The notes under the pieces are model-generated. The model was not told the DNA's origin, made no database searches, and saw nothing but the letters and a program-made list of their open reading frames with translations. 33,099 bases of DNA, from assembly GCA_910575165.1 (NCBI GenBank), contig CAJTDS010000020.1:1-33099 (forward strand), written 5' to 3'. The position numbers were made by a program, and so were the translations under genes. This document shows, in pieces, positions 21,868 through 29,710 of this stretch; positions within the stretch are counted from its first letter, which is position 1, and the number at the start of each line of letters is the position of its first letter. This DNA comes from Eggerthellaceae bacterium (GTDB lineage: Bacteria; Actinomycetota; Coriobacteriia; Coriobacteriales; Eggerthellaceae).

Positions 21868-22179
21868 ATGGTTGTAACGACGGCGGAAGTGGTGCCCGGC
21901 CAGTACGTGCAGGTCATCGGTTTGGTGCGCGGCAACATCGTGACCTCGAAGAACATAGGCCGCGACATGATGGCGGGCTTCAAGAGCATGGTAGGCGGCG
22001 AGATCGAGACCTACACGCAGATGACCGACGAGGCACGCCAGATCGCCACGGACCGCATGGTGGCCATGGCCGAGTCCATGGGGGCCGACGGAATCATCGC
22101 CGCGCGCTATGCTAGCGAGACGGTGGCCGACGGCGCCATCGAGATGCTGGCCTACGGCACGGCGGTGAAGCTGCTCTAG
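21868..22179 (+). CDS. YbjQ/UPF0145-family protein
   Basis: Small cytoplasmic protein of 103 residues, full length for the family. Hallmarks are the start VVTTAEVVPGQYVQVIGLVRGNIVTSKNIGRD, the middle GGEIETYTQMTDEARQIATDRM, and the end AMAESMGADGIIAARY with a C-terminal AYGTAVKL strand. The family forms pentameric rings resembling heavy-metal-binding folds, but its job is unknown. GGAAGGAG precedes ATG 21868. It is followed by a terminator, closing the purB unit. Confidence 0.92.
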   Translation: MVVTTAEVVPGQYVQVIGLVRGNIVTSKNIGRDMMAGFKSMVGGEIETYTQMTDEARQIATDRMVAMAESMGADGIIAARYASETVADGAIEMLAYGTAVKLL

Positions 22180-22225
22180 CCGGCACAGATGAGGCGTTGT
22201 CCTCGTGTGAGATAATGCATGGGAG

Positions 22226-22257
22226 AGGGGTTCTGCGGGAAATGCTGCGGAACCCCT
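22226..22257 (+). terminator. Terminator after the YbjQ-family gene
   Basis: AGGGGTTCTGC (22226-22236) pairs with GCGGAACCCCT (22247-22257) with one mismatch, followed by TCCTTAT. ATGCAT words flank it on both sides (22215 and 22263). Confidence 0.65.
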
Positions 22258-22303
22258 TCCTTATGCATCCTGCCCCTATCCGTTCGGGGCGGGCGGAATG
22301 CGC

Positions 22304-22350
22304 GGGAGGGCAGGGAGCGAGGGGTCGGGATGCGGGGGAGGGCAGGGAGC
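22304..22350. repeat. Short direct repeat, period 32
   Basis: GGGAGGGCAGGGAGC occurs at 22304-22318 and again at 22336-22350, in a G-rich stretch between the terminator and a minus-strand gene. Probably a small local duplication. Confidence 0.6.
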
Positions 22351-22366
22351 CTATGGAACCTACGGC

Positions 22367-22735
22367 TTAATCGGCGCCCACGACGGAATTCACGATGGCG
22401 CTCACGATGGAGATGACGATGCTGGCCACGAAGGCGCTGCCGAACGAAGCGATGAGGAATCCCGCGCCGAACAGCCCGTTGGCCAGCCATGCCGCAACGT
22501 AGAGCAGCAGCGTGTTCACCACCAGGTAGAAGATCCCCAAGGTGAGCACCGTGATAGGCAGGCTCAAGATCTGCAGGATGGGCTTGATGGCTATGTTCAC
22601 CAGGGAAAGCACCAGCGAGAACAGCGCGATGGCCACCCAGGCCGAATCTCCACCGATGGTTTCGAAGCCGGGGACGATCCAGACGGCCGCAGCGACGGCG
22701 ATGGCAGTGACCAGCCAGCGAATGAGGAAGTTCAT
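22367..22735 (-). CDS. Phage-holin-4-like (DUF-type) integral membrane protein
   Basis: Small membrane protein of 122 residues with four hydrophobic segments (about 5-22, 30-50, 55-80, 88-118). The pattern FLIRWLVTAIAVAAAVWIVPGFE, LVNIAIKPILQILSLPITVLTLGIFYLVVNTLLLYVAAWL fits the family Phage_holin_4_2 (PF04020), widespread in bacterial chromosomes and usually not a real phage holin. ATG 22735 has AAAGGAG at good spacing; farther upstream codons in the same frame are non-conserved. It stands alone, with a TATAGT -10 on the minus strand at 22792-22787. Its function is unknown. Confidence 0.85.
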   Translation of the reverse strand: MNFLIRWLVTAIAVAAAVWIVPGFETIGGDSAWVAIALFSLVLSLVNIAIKPILQILSLPITVLTLGIFYLVVNTLLLYVAAWLANGLFGAGFLIASFGSAFVASIVISIVSAIVNSVVGAD

Positions 22736-22786
22736 GGCGTCTCCTTTCGATGCGCTCTCTAAACCCGATTTGCTTGTTCGCAGCAA

Positions 22787-22792
22787 ACTATA
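22787..22792 (-). promoter_or_regulatory. -10 box of the holin-like gene
   Basis: TATAGT on the minus strand about 52 bases upstream of the start codon; no clear -35. Confidence 0.35.
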
Positions 22793-22868
22793 AATGGGAA
22801 TAGGGCGGAGAATCGCCTTGGTCGGCAAACTGTTGGCTGATGGTGAATCTGGCGGGGGAACTCTCGGG

Positions 22869-22900
22869 GCCGGTGCGACGAGGCGTTGCGTCGCACCGGC
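22869..22900. repeat. 12-bp perfect hairpin
   Basis: GCCGGTGCGACG (22869-22880) is perfectly mirrored at 22889-22900 with an 8-base loop. It sits immediately beside the terminator of the dimethylargininase-family gene and may be a backup terminator or part of the holin-like gene's upstream control. Confidence 0.6.
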
Positions 22901-22939
22901 AAAACGAAGGGCCGGAAACGTTTTGCTTCCGGCCCTTCG
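22901..22939 (-). terminator. Terminator of the dimethylargininase-family gene
   Basis: CGAAGGGCCGGAA (22905-22917) is perfectly mirrored at 22927-22939. Read on the minus strand, the stem is followed by TTTTGCC, a proper intrinsic terminator 68 bases after the gene's stop codon. Confidence 0.85.
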
Positions 22940-23007
22940 CGAGGGAGCAGTATGGAGATGCGGCACGGCGGGCCGCCGAACGCTGGAGGCTGCCGATCTG
23001 CCGTCTC

Positions 23008-23784
23008 TTAGAAGCGCAAGGAGAGGCAGGACAGGCCGCCGTCGAGCTTGCGGTACTCGCTGGTGTCGACCACGAGCGTCTTGTAGCCGGCGTCCTGCAC
23101 GGCCTTCAGGACCGCAGGGTAGCCCTCGGGCACGATGACGGTGCCGTTGACCCAGATGCAGTTTGCGGCGTAGGCCTCGTCCTCGGGGATTTCGATGAGG
23201 TTGTACTGCTGGAAGTCGGGCTTCGTCACGAACTCGCCGCTGACCAGCATGTTTCCATCCTCGAGGTAGTTCACGCCAGTCTTGAGGTGCAGCACGTACT
23301 CCAGCGGGACCTCGGAACCTTCAAGCCCCCAGCCCTCCAGGATCTCGCAGAACTGGCGGATTCCCTCCTCGTTGGTGCGGGCGGAGCGGCCCACGTAGAA
23401 GTGGTCGCCCACCATCATAACGTCGCCGCCCTCCAGGGTGCCCGGGAACTCGATGCGCTTGATGTGCTCGTCGTCGAAGAACTGGCGGATGGCCGGCTCG
23501 ATCTCCACCTTCTCGCCGTTGCGGCTTTCTGCGCCGGGGTTGGTGATGATGGCGCCCATGCGCGTGATGACCGCGGGATCCTCCACGAAGCAGCTGTCCG
23601 GGTACTCCTCCAGGGCGGGCAGCTCGGTGACGTCCACACCGCACTGCTTGAGGGCCGCGATGTAGTCGTCGTGCTGCTTGACGGCCAGATCGTAATCGGG
23701 CTTGCCCAGCTCGGGAGCGGAGGTGATACCGTCGATGAGGGAGCGGGCAGGCTTGCGGACGATTACATGCGAAAACTTGGTCAT
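23008..23784 (-). CDS. Dimethylargininase / arginine-deiminase-family hydrolase
   Basis: Guanidino-modifying enzyme of the pentein fold, 258 residues, closest in layout to N,N-dimethylarginine dimethylaminohydrolase (methylarginines to citrulline plus methylamines). Visible active-site residues: acidic E68-D69 in SCFVEDPAVI, LEGGD at 117-121, R133 in VGRSARTN, H166 in EYVLHLKTGVNYLEDG, and the nucleophile C253 in GGLSCLSL near the C-terminus. AAGGAG precedes ATG 23784. True arginine deiminases are about 400 residues, so ADI proper is unlikely; a related amidinohydrolase is possible. It is monocistronic, with a terminator at 22901-22939 and a promoter overlapping that of the divergent rlmD-like gene. 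Confidence 0.88.
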   Translation of the reverse strand: MTKFSHVIVRKPARSLIDGITSAPELGKPDYDLAVKQHDDYIAALKQCGVDVTELPALEEYPDSCFVEDPAVITRMGAIITNPGAESRNGEKVEIEPAIRQFFDDEHIKRIEFPGTLEGGDVMMVGDHFYVGRSARTNEEGIRQFCEILEGWGLEGSEVPLEYVLHLKTGVNYLEDGNMLVSGEFVTKPDFQQYNLIEIPEDEAYAANCIWVNGTVIVPEGYPAVLKAVQDAGYKTLVVDTSEYRKLDGGLSCLSLRF

Positions 23785-23829
23785 GAAACTCTCCTTACCG
23801 GTTGCTTGGTTCATGGTTTTCCCACTGGC

Positions 23830-23840
23830 TATACTATAAT
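23830..23840. promoter_or_regulatory. Overlapping divergent -10 elements
   Basis: On the plus strand TATACT (23830-23835) runs into TATAAT (23835-23840), about 25-35 bases before the rlmD-like start. The same stretch reads TATAGT on the minus strand, about 50 bases before the dimethylargininase-family start. Polymerases for the two genes would compete here. Confidence 0.5.
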
Positions 23841-23865
23841 CCAGCGAACGAGAACCGGCGGACGG

Positions 23866-25314
23866 ATGTGGATGACGAAGAAGAAACAACAGATAGCGGC
23901 GAAGGGTCGGCCGAAGAGGGTGGCGAAGACGGCTAAGCCCAAGGCGACGGGGAAGGCCCGGCCCGAAGCGGCGCATAGGCGAATCGCTGCTGCGCGCGCC
24001 GATGCGGGCGCAGGGAAGAGCCGCCCGGGGGGACTTTGTTGTCCCGTGGCGCGGCAATGCGGTGCCTGCCAGTCTGTGAATAGGCCCTACGGCGAGCAGC
24101 TGGCGGAGAAGGACCGCGCCGTGGCCGAGCTCTTCGCCGGCGTTGCTTCGGCGGACGCGCTGCGCCCCATTCTGGGCATGCGCGACCCCTACCACTATCG
24201 CAACAAGGTGACATCCCCCTATGCGCCCGCAAGGACGGGTTCGGCGTCGGGGAAGGGCGCGTTGCAGGCGCGCTCTATCGCCTGCGGCATGTATGCGGCC
24301 GGCAGCCATCGCATCGTCGACACCCGCGAGTGCCTGGTGGAGAACGAGACGGCGAAGGCCATTGTGCAGGTCGTCCGCCAGCTCATGCCGAAGTTTCACA
24401 TGGCGCCCTACAATGAGGATACGGGCGAGGGATTTCTGCGCCATGCCGTCATCCGCGTGGGCCATGAGAGCGGGGAGGTGCTGGTCACGCTGGTGACCAA
24501 CGATGATGCGTTCCCCGGTTCGCGGTCGTTCTGCCGCGAGCTCGTGCGGCGCTGCCCTGCGGTAACCACGGTGGTCCAGAACGTGAACACGCGCCAGACC
24601 AACGTCATCTTAGGCGATCGGGAGCGCGTGCTCTACGGCCCCGGGTTCATCCTGGATACGCTCTGCGGCCTGAGCTTCCGCATTTCGTCGCAATCGTTTT
24701 ACCAGGTGAACGCCGTGCAAACCGAGGTGCTGTACCGAACAGCCGTGGATTTGGCGGCCTTCGCCGGCAACGAATGCGCCATCGACGCCTATTGCGGGAC
24801 GGGAACCATCGGGCTGGTGGCTGCAAAGGCGGGGGCGGCCCGCGTCGTGGGGGTGGATACCGTAGCCTCCGCTATTCGCGATGCGCGGGAGAACGCCCGG
24901 CACAACGGGGTGGATAACGCCGAGTTCGTGGTGGGCGATGCGGGTGCGTTCATGGAGGACTTGGCGGCGCAGCGGGCCGATCAGGCCTTTGGTGCCGTCG
25001 ACGGGACGGGAGAGCAGCGGGCCGCCGAGCCGTTGGTGCTGCTCATGGACCCGCCGCGGGCGGGGGCAAGCGAAGAGTTCTTGCGTGCGGCCGCCTCGCT
25101 TGCGCCCGAGCGCATCGTCTACATCTCGTGCAACCCCCAAACCCAGGTGCGCGACATCGATCGGCTGCGGAAGGCGGGGTACAAGGTGCAGGTTGTGCAG
25201 CCGGTGGATATGTTCCCGCACACGCCTCACGTGGAAACCGTGGCGCTGCTGGTGCGCGGCGGTAGCGCGGCTCACGGCGAGATCGCGGAAGGCGGCGAGC
25301 GACATGGCGCATGA
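23866..25314 (+). CDS. 23S rRNA (uracil-5-)-methyltransferase, RlmD/RumA type
   Basis: SAM-dependent m5U methyltransferase for 23S rRNA, 482 residues. The first about 50 residues are a Lys/Ala-rich basic tail where many relatives have a TRAM domain; I see no TRAM here. The Fe-S ligands fit the RumA pattern C59-x5-C65-x2-C68, with the fourth probably in VDTRECLVEN. The methyltransferase core has DAYCGTGTIGLVAAKAGA, LLMDPPRAGASEEF and the nucleophile Cys in YISCNPQTQVRD, and ends PHTPHVETVALL. ATG 23866 is close to the likely transcription start and lacks a good ribosome site; ATG 23872 is an alternative. It overlaps tilS by 11 bases. Whether it modifies U1939, U747 or both cannot be told. Confidence 0.92.
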   Translation: MWMTKKKQQIAAKGRPKRVAKTAKPKATGKARPEAAHRRIAAARADAGAGKSRPGGLCCPVARQCGACQSVNRPYGEQLAEKDRAVAELFAGVASADALRPILGMRDPYHYRNKVTSPYAPARTGSASGKGALQARSIACGMYAAGSHRIVDTRECLVENETAKAIVQVVRQLMPKFHMAPYNEDTGEGFLRHAVIRVGHESGEVLVTLVTNDDAFPGSRSFCRELVRRCPAVTTVVQNVNTRQTNVILGDRERVLYGPGFILDTLCGLSFRISSQSFYQVNAVQTEVLYRTAVDLAAFAGNECAIDAYCGTGTIGLVAAKAGAARVVGVDTVASAIRDARENARHNGVDNAEFVVGDAGAFMEDLAAQRADQAFGAVDGTGEQRAAEPLVLLMDPPRAGASEEFLRAAASLAPERIVYISCNPQTQVRDIDRLRKAGYKVQVVQPVDMFPHTPHVETVALLVRGGSAAHGEIAEGGERHGA

Positions 25315-26521
25315 GCTTTCGGAGGGCGTTCGGGAGACGATCGGGCGCAGGGGGTTGGCCGGCCCCGACAATCCGGTGCTGCTCATGGTGTCGGGCGGGT
25401 CGGATTCCACGGCGCTGGCCTACCTGTGCGCCGAGCTGCGCGCTTGCGGCGCCCTGGGGCCGCTGGCCATGCTGCACGTGAACCACAAGCTGCGCGGCGG
25501 GGCGGCCGACGAGGACGCGCGCTTCGTGGGCGAGCTGGCGCTTCTGCTGGACATCCCTCTGTTCAGCTGCGAGGTTGACATAAGCGGCATGGTTCGCCGC
25601 GAGGGCGGCAACGTGGAGGCCGTTGCGCGCCGAGAGCGGTACCTGGCTGCGAACGAGGCCCTGGCAAGTCTGTGCTTCCACGAGGGTTTCCCGCTTGCTG
25701 CCGGACGCATCTTCACGGCCCATACGGCCGATGACCGTGTGGAGAGCTTCTACATGCGCTCCATCGTGGGCACGGGTCCGGGCGGGCTTCGCTCGATGCT
25801 CTACCGCAACGGACCGGTGTGCCGCCCGCTGCTCGACTTCGGTCGCCAGCAGCTGCGCGACTACCTGGGTTGTTGCAAGGAGGCAGGATTGCCGATGGCG
25901 TTGACCCCGGCAAGCGCTGATCGCGGGGCCGACGAGAGTGGCCAGGCCCTTGCGCCCACGATGCTCTGGCGCGAAGACGCCACCAACGCCCATACCGACC
26001 GCTTCCGCGCCTTCGTGCGCCACCAGATCGTGCCGAAGGCCAAGGAGCGCAACCCCCAGCTGCTGGCAACGCTCACGCGCACCATGAACCTTATGGCCGA
26101 CGAGGACGATATGCTGGAGGCCATGGTCGACGACCTGCAGCAGCGCTTCGCGCGATGGCTGTGCGACGAGGGGTCCGGGAAGGACGATCGGCGTTGCCCG
26201 GAGGGCATCGAGGGGGGTGCGCCGGATGCGTCGGAGGGCTTCCTTTTGCTGCCCGAGCTGGGCGAGCAGCCGCTGCCGCTGCAGCGTCGGCTAGCGGACC
26301 GATTGCTTCAGGCGATGCTGGGCCCCGACGCCCGGGTTGAGTTCGTCAGCGTGCAGGCGGTGCTCGACGGCTGGCGTCCGCGCGCCGCAGGGGAGGAAAC
26401 CGCCGCTGTGAACAGCGGATACGTTGCCAACATCCAGGGGAATCTTGCCGTGAGCGCCAACAAGCACGGCGTGCGCGTGGAGCCCATGGCCGCCTTCCGT
26501 GCAAGAAGGAAGCGCGCGTAA
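25304..26521 (+). CDS. tilS: tRNA(Ile)-lysidine synthase
   Basis: Attaches lysine to C34 of the CAU-anticodon tRNA-Ile using ATP, an essential step for reading AUA. The 405 residues have the N-type PP-loop VSGGSDSTALAYL at about 27-39, then HVNHKLRGGAADEDARFV, and the lysidine-synthase sequence FTAHTADDRVESFYMRSIVGTG followed by RPLLDF. The C-terminal half is less conserved and includes an acidic/Gly-rich insert (about 285-320). ATG 25304 lies 11 bases inside the end of the rlmD-like gene, indicating coupled translation; the open frame upstream is an overlap artefact. It faces the thi operon tail to tail with 28 bases between. Confidence 0.94.
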   Translation: MAHELSEGVRETIGRRGLAGPDNPVLLMVSGGSDSTALAYLCAELRACGALGPLAMLHVNHKLRGGAADEDARFVGELALLLDIPLFSCEVDISGMVRREGGNVEAVARRERYLAANEALASLCFHEGFPLAAGRIFTAHTADDRVESFYMRSIVGTGPGGLRSMLYRNGPVCRPLLDFGRQQLRDYLGCCKEAGLPMALTPASADRGADESGQALAPTMLWREDATNAHTDRFRAFVRHQIVPKAKERNPQLLATLTRTMNLMADEDDMLEAMVDDLQQRFARWLCDEGSGKDDRRCPEGIEGGAPDASEGFLLLPELGEQPLPLQRRLADRLLQAMLGPDARVEFVSVQAVLDGWRPRAAGEETAAVNSGYVANIQGNLAVSANKHGVRVEPMAAFRARRKRA

Positions 26522-26549
26522 GGCCTTTCGGCGGTCTCCTCGCCTGGCG

Positions 26550-27347
26550 CTAGGAGCCCAGGGCGTCGAGGATGCGGCGCTTATGGGCGAGGAAGCTTTC
26601 CGTCAGGGCGAAGTCGGCGGACTTCGGGTCGCCGCCGCGGTTTACGGCTTCGCTGTGGGCTATGGCGCCGTCTTTGAGCACCAGCACGCGGTCGGAGAGC
26701 AGCAGGGCCTCGTCGATGTCGTGGGTGACGAACAGGGTGGACAGCCGGATACGCCCCATGACCTTTAGGTACCAGCGGTGCATTTCCGCCTTCGTGAGCG
26801 CGTCCAGGGCCGAGAACGGCTCGTCTAGCAGGGCAACGCCGCCGCCTCCCAAGGTGGCGAGCAGGTAGGTGCGCGCGAGGGCCACGCGCTGGCGCATGCC
26901 GCCGGAAAGCTGGCTCGGCCACAAATCGGCGCTGTCCCCAAGGCCGAAGTCGGGAAGGAGCGCGGCGGCTCGGCTTCGGGCTTCGGCCCTGGGGACGCCG
27001 GCAAGGCGCGCCGGCAGGGCAACGTTGTCCATTACACGGCGGTTCGGCAGAAGCAGGTCCTTCTGCATCATGTAGGCCACCGATCCGGGGTGCCCGGTGA
27101 TGTCATGCCCGCCGAGGAGCACCTGGCCCGCGCCGGGCCGCAGCAGGCCCGCTGCAACGTTGAACAGGGTGGTCTTCCCGCCGCCGCTCGCCCCTACGAT
27201 GGCCGCCGCCTCGCCGTCGCGCAGCTCCAAGGAGACGTCGCGCAGCACCGTTCGTCCCGCGAAGGCCACGGACACGTGGCGTATCGAGAGGGCCGGCGCG
27301 GCGGGATCGACGGCGTTGCGCGGGGAGATGTCGACGGGCTGGGCCAC
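26550..27347 (-). CDS. thiZ: ABC transporter ATPase of the thiamine-precursor importer
   Basis: ATP-hydrolysing subunit of 265 residues. It has Walker A GASGGGKTT, signature LSGGMRQR and Walker B VALLDEPFSALDA, then the H-loop in LFVTHDIDEALLLSDRV. The closest layouts are the nitrate/sulfonate/taurine and ThiZ-type ATPases. The GTG start at 27347 follows AGGAG that overlaps the stop region of the binding-protein gene; the open frame farther upstream lies inside that gene. It is the last gene of the four-gene TPP-riboswitch operon. The name is by context and similarity to the ThiXYZ systems; sulfonate transport is excluded mainly by the riboswitch. Confidence 0.85.
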   Translation of the reverse strand: MAQPVDISPRNAVDPAAPALSIRHVSVAFAGRTVLRDVSLELRDGEAAAIVGASGGGKTTLFNVAAGLLRPGAGQVLLGGHDITGHPGSVAYMMQKDLLLPNRRVMDNVALPARLAGVPRAEARSRAAALLPDFGLGDSADLWPSQLSGGMRQRVALARTYLLATLGGGGVALLDEPFSALDALTKAEMHRWYLKVMGRIRLSTLFVTHDIDEALLLSDRVLVLKDGAIAHSEAVNRGGDPKSADFALTESFLAHKRRILDALGS

Positions 27348-27357
27348 GGGGTCGCTC

Positions 27358-28413
27358 CTAGTTCGGCAGGTAGTCGTTGCTGAAGCCCGATGCGGGGTCG
27401 AGCGTGCCTTCGACCAGGCTGTTGTCCACCAGCCACTGGTAGAACGCCTGCCAGCGGGCCGGGTCGATGACGCCCCAGGATGCGGCGTCGGCCTGATACT
27501 GGCCGGACAGGTAGCGCTGGCTTTCCACGACAAGCTCCTCGCTGCTGGCCAGTTCGGGCACCTGCTCTATGAGCAGGGCTGCGGCTGCGTCCGGGTCGGC
27601 GATGGCGTCTTCGTAGCCGCGGGCGAGGGCGGCAAGGAACGCGCGCGCTTCCTGCGGATGATCGGCCAGGAACCGGTCGTTGGCGATGACCACGGGGGTG
27701 TAGTAGTCGAACACCGGGTCGATGTCGGCGAAGGCGAAGTAGTCGGTGTCGAGCCCGGCCACCTCGCAGGCCTTGCCCGCCCAGCCCTCGAAGATCCAGA
27801 TGGCGTCCACCGACTTCGAGCTCAGGGCGGACACCTCGTCGGTTACCGTGGAGGGCACGAGCGTCACCTTGCCGAAGTCGCCGCCGTCGGCCTCCATGAC
27901 CTGGGCGATGGTGGCTTTCTCCACGGGCAGGTCCCAGGTGGCGTAGGTGTGGCCCTCAAGCCCTCGCGGCCGGTCCATGCCTTCGCCGGCACGGGATACG
28001 ATGCCGGAGGTGTTGTGCTGCACCACGGCCGCCACGGCGGTGATGGGCAGGGCCGTCTCGCTGGTGAGCGCCGGCGCCATGGTGTCCTGGAAGCTGATGC
28101 CGAACTGGGCCTTCCCCGAAGCGACCAGGGCTTCGGCCCCGTTGTCGGGCGGTTGCACCACGGTGACGTCAAGGCCCGCTTCGGCGAAGTAGCCCTTGGC
28201 AAGGGCTACGTAGAGCCCGGTATGGTTGGTGTTGGGGGTCCAGTCCAGCATGAAGGTGATGGGAGTGCTTTCGCCCGAGCTGCTTTCGGTGGCGTTCGAC
28301 GAGCATCCGGCCAGCATGGCGCTCAGCAGAAGGCAGCCTGCGAGAGCGGCGGCGAGGGCCACGCGGATGCGTCCGGCTTTCGACCGGTGCGCTTCGGGTG
28401 CGGATTGTTTCAT
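27358..28413 (-). CDS. thiY: THI5/NMT1-type substrate-binding lipoprotein
   Basis: Periplasm-facing (outer-leaflet) binding protein, 351 residues. An N-terminal basic stretch and hydrophobic segment end in the lipobox LAGC, with the lipid-carrying Cys at residue 37. The mature part opens with FMLDWTPNTNHTGLYVALAKGYFAEAGLDV, a hallmark of the THI5/NMT1 family that binds formylaminopyrimidine or HMP precursors of thiamine. GKAQFGISFQDTMAPA and EGWAGKACEVAGLDTDYFAF fit too. Its ATG overlaps the permease stop (ATGA, four bases), and the ATPase follows after 10 bases. It likely delivers a thiamine breakdown product for salvage; no TenA gene is seen in the window. Confidence 0.9.
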   Translation of the reverse strand: MKQSAPEAHRSKAGRIRVALAAALAGCLLLSAMLAGCSSNATESSSGESTPITFMLDWTPNTNHTGLYVALAKGYFAEAGLDVTVVQPPDNGAEALVASGKAQFGISFQDTMAPALTSETALPITAVAAVVQHNTSGIVSRAGEGMDRPRGLEGHTYATWDLPVEKATIAQVMEADGGDFGKVTLVPSTVTDEVSALSSKSVDAIWIFEGWAGKACEVAGLDTDYFAFADIDPVFDYYTPVVIANDRFLADHPQEARAFLAALARGYEDAIADPDAAAALLIEQVPELASSEELVVESQRYLSGQYQADAASWGVIDPARWQAFYQWLVDNSLVEGTLDPASGFSNDYLPN

Positions 28414-29207
28414 TTCGATCGGTCTCCTTCAGGGGAATCGGTGCGGCTTTGCTTGGGGAACCGGTAGGGCATAGCCCTCCGCTCGATAAGGCTCACCAGG
28501 GCCATGAGCAGCAACGACAGGGCCGAGATGAGGAAGATGACGGCGAACATCTTGTCGAAGGCGAAGGCTTTCTGCACCCGGGTCATGTACACGCCCAGGC
28601 CGCCGAAGCCTCCCAGCCATTCGCTGATGACGGCGCCAACCATGGCGTAGGTGACGGCGATGCGCAGCCCCGAGAAGAACTCCGGCAGCGCGGCGGGGAT
28701 CTTTCCGTAGCGGAACACCTGCCAGCGGTTGGCGCCCATGGTGCGCAGCAGCGCGACCTCGTCGGGATCAACGGATTGGAAGCCCTGCAGCAGGCCCACG
28801 GCCACGGGGAAGAACGTCATGAGCGCCACCAGCACCACCTTCGGCATTATGTCGTAGCCAAGCCACAGCACCAGCAGCGGCGCGATGGCCACCACGGGGA
28901 TGGTTTGGCTGAGCACGAGCAGCGGATAGATTGCCCGGCGCAGCGCGTCGAAGGCGTCCATGAGCACGGCCACGGCAAAACCGAAGGCCACCCCCGCGGC
29001 AAGCCCAAGCGCCGCCTCCTGCAGCGTGATAAGCCCGTGCTCCAGCAGCAGGGGGCCGTCGGTGGGGAAGACTGCCAGCACTTCCGCCGGCGAGGGCAGC
29101 ATGTAGCCGGGCACGAGGCCGCTTGCGGACAGCAGCTGCCACAGCCCCAGGGCCGTAGCGACAGCTACGACGGCCGGCAGATAAGCTTTCAGGCGCGAGC
29201 GCAGCAT
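28410..29207 (-). CDS. thiX: ABC transporter permease of the thiamine-precursor importer
   Basis: Membrane subunit of 265 residues with about six helices. It has the family features LGLWQLLSASGLVPGYMLPSPAEVL and the EAA loop GANRWQVFRYGKIPAALPEFFSGLRIAVTYAMVGAVISEW, which contacts the ATPase. This is the SsuC/TauC/ThiX-type permease. It starts 15 bases after the thiamine-binding gene with a weak ribosome site and overlaps the binding-protein gene by four bases. Placement behind the TPP riboswitch points to thiamine precursors rather than sulfonates. Confidence 0.88.
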   Translation of the reverse strand: MLRSRLKAYLPAVVAVATALGLWQLLSASGLVPGYMLPSPAEVLAVFPTDGPLLLEHGLITLQEAALGLAAGVAFGFAVAVLMDAFDALRRAIYPLLVLSQTIPVVAIAPLLVLWLGYDIMPKVVLVALMTFFPVAVGLLQGFQSVDPDEVALLRTMGANRWQVFRYGKIPAALPEFFSGLRIAVTYAMVGAVISEWLGGFGGLGVYMTRVQKAFAFDKMFAVIFLISALSLLLMALVSLIERRAMPYRFPKQSRTDSPEGDRSK

Positions 29208-29222
29208 GGCCGGCGGCTGCCT

Positions 29223-29534
29223 CTACTCGTCGTCGTCCAGGTGATGCTTGGTCACCTTGCGGTCGATGGACAGAATCTCGCCTTCGGGCTTCCACTCCAC
29301 CTTGATGTAGGCGCTCACCTTCGGCGCCCCGGCCTTGATGGCCACATGCTGGCATTCCTTCAGCACGTCCATGATCTGGTCGTAGCTGTCGCCTTCCACG
29401 GTGGTCTCGAAGGGGCCCACGTAGCACTTCAGTCCCGTTGACTTGAGGTAGTCGATCACCTCGTCGACGATGCGTACCACTTCCTCGTCGTCCAAGGTGG
29501 CGGGCAGAACCTGGATAGCTGCGCTTGCTTGCAT
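29223..29534 (-). CDS. Thiamine-binding protein, MTH1187/YqgV family
   Basis: Cytoplasmic protein of 103 residues of the MTH1187/YkoF-like fold: AAIQVLPATLDDEEVVRIVDEVIDYLKSTGL then YVGPFETTVEGDSYDQIMDVLKECQHVAIKAG and a strand VSAYIKVEW. Members of this family bind thiamine. The acidic tail HHLDDDE is not part of the usual fold. AGGAG precedes ATG 29534; 20 extra codons are open upstream but they overlap the attenuator region. It is the first gene of the operon, directly behind the riboswitch terminator, and may trap or sense thiamine as it enters the cell. Confidence 0.88.
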   Translation of the reverse strand: MQASAAIQVLPATLDDEEVVRIVDEVIDYLKSTGLKCYVGPFETTVEGDSYDQIMDVLKECQHVAIKAGAPKVSAYIKVEWKPEGEILSIDRKVTKHHLDDDE

Positions 29535-29555
29535 CGGTTGCGCTCCTTTGCTCGT

Positions 29556-29590
29556 AAACGAAAACCCCGCCTGGGAATACGGGCGGGGTT
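29556..29590 (-). terminator. Attenuator terminator of the TPP riboswitch
   Basis: On the minus strand AACCCCGCC (29590-29582) pairs perfectly with GGCGGGGTT (29571-29563), followed by TTCGTTT. It sits between the aptamer and the first gene, so TPP binding should favour it and stop transcription. Confidence 0.88.
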
Positions 29591-29611
29591 GCAAAGACGC
29601 GTAACCGGTAT

Positions 29612-29706
29612 GGCGCTTGTTCCTCCGCTGGCATTACCCAGATCAGGTATGCGGGTCGCAGGAAGGTACCTGCCTCTCAGCCCGTCGTTTCGAGCTCCCC
29701 GTGCCC
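29612..29706 (-). ncRNA. TPP riboswitch (THI element)
   Basis: Read on the minus strand, the region holds the conserved parts of the TPP aptamer in order: GGGCTGAGAGG (about 29682-29672), then ACCTGATCTGGGTAATGCCA and GCGGAGGAAC. The first binds the pyrimidine and the second the diphosphate side of TPP. It is followed by an intrinsic terminator (29556-29590), so it acts at the level of transcription, turning off the importer when TPP is plentiful. Confidence 0.96.
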
Positions 29707-29710
29707 TTTC

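Noticed and set aside
22367-22735. Prophage remnant based on a holin-like gene
   Set aside because: The PF04020-type family is common in chromosomes, and no other phage genes are nearby.
22840-23865. Long N-terminal extension of the rlmD-like frame
   Set aside because: It runs antisense through the dimethylargininase-family gene and upstream of the promoter at 23830, so the protein must start at about 23866.
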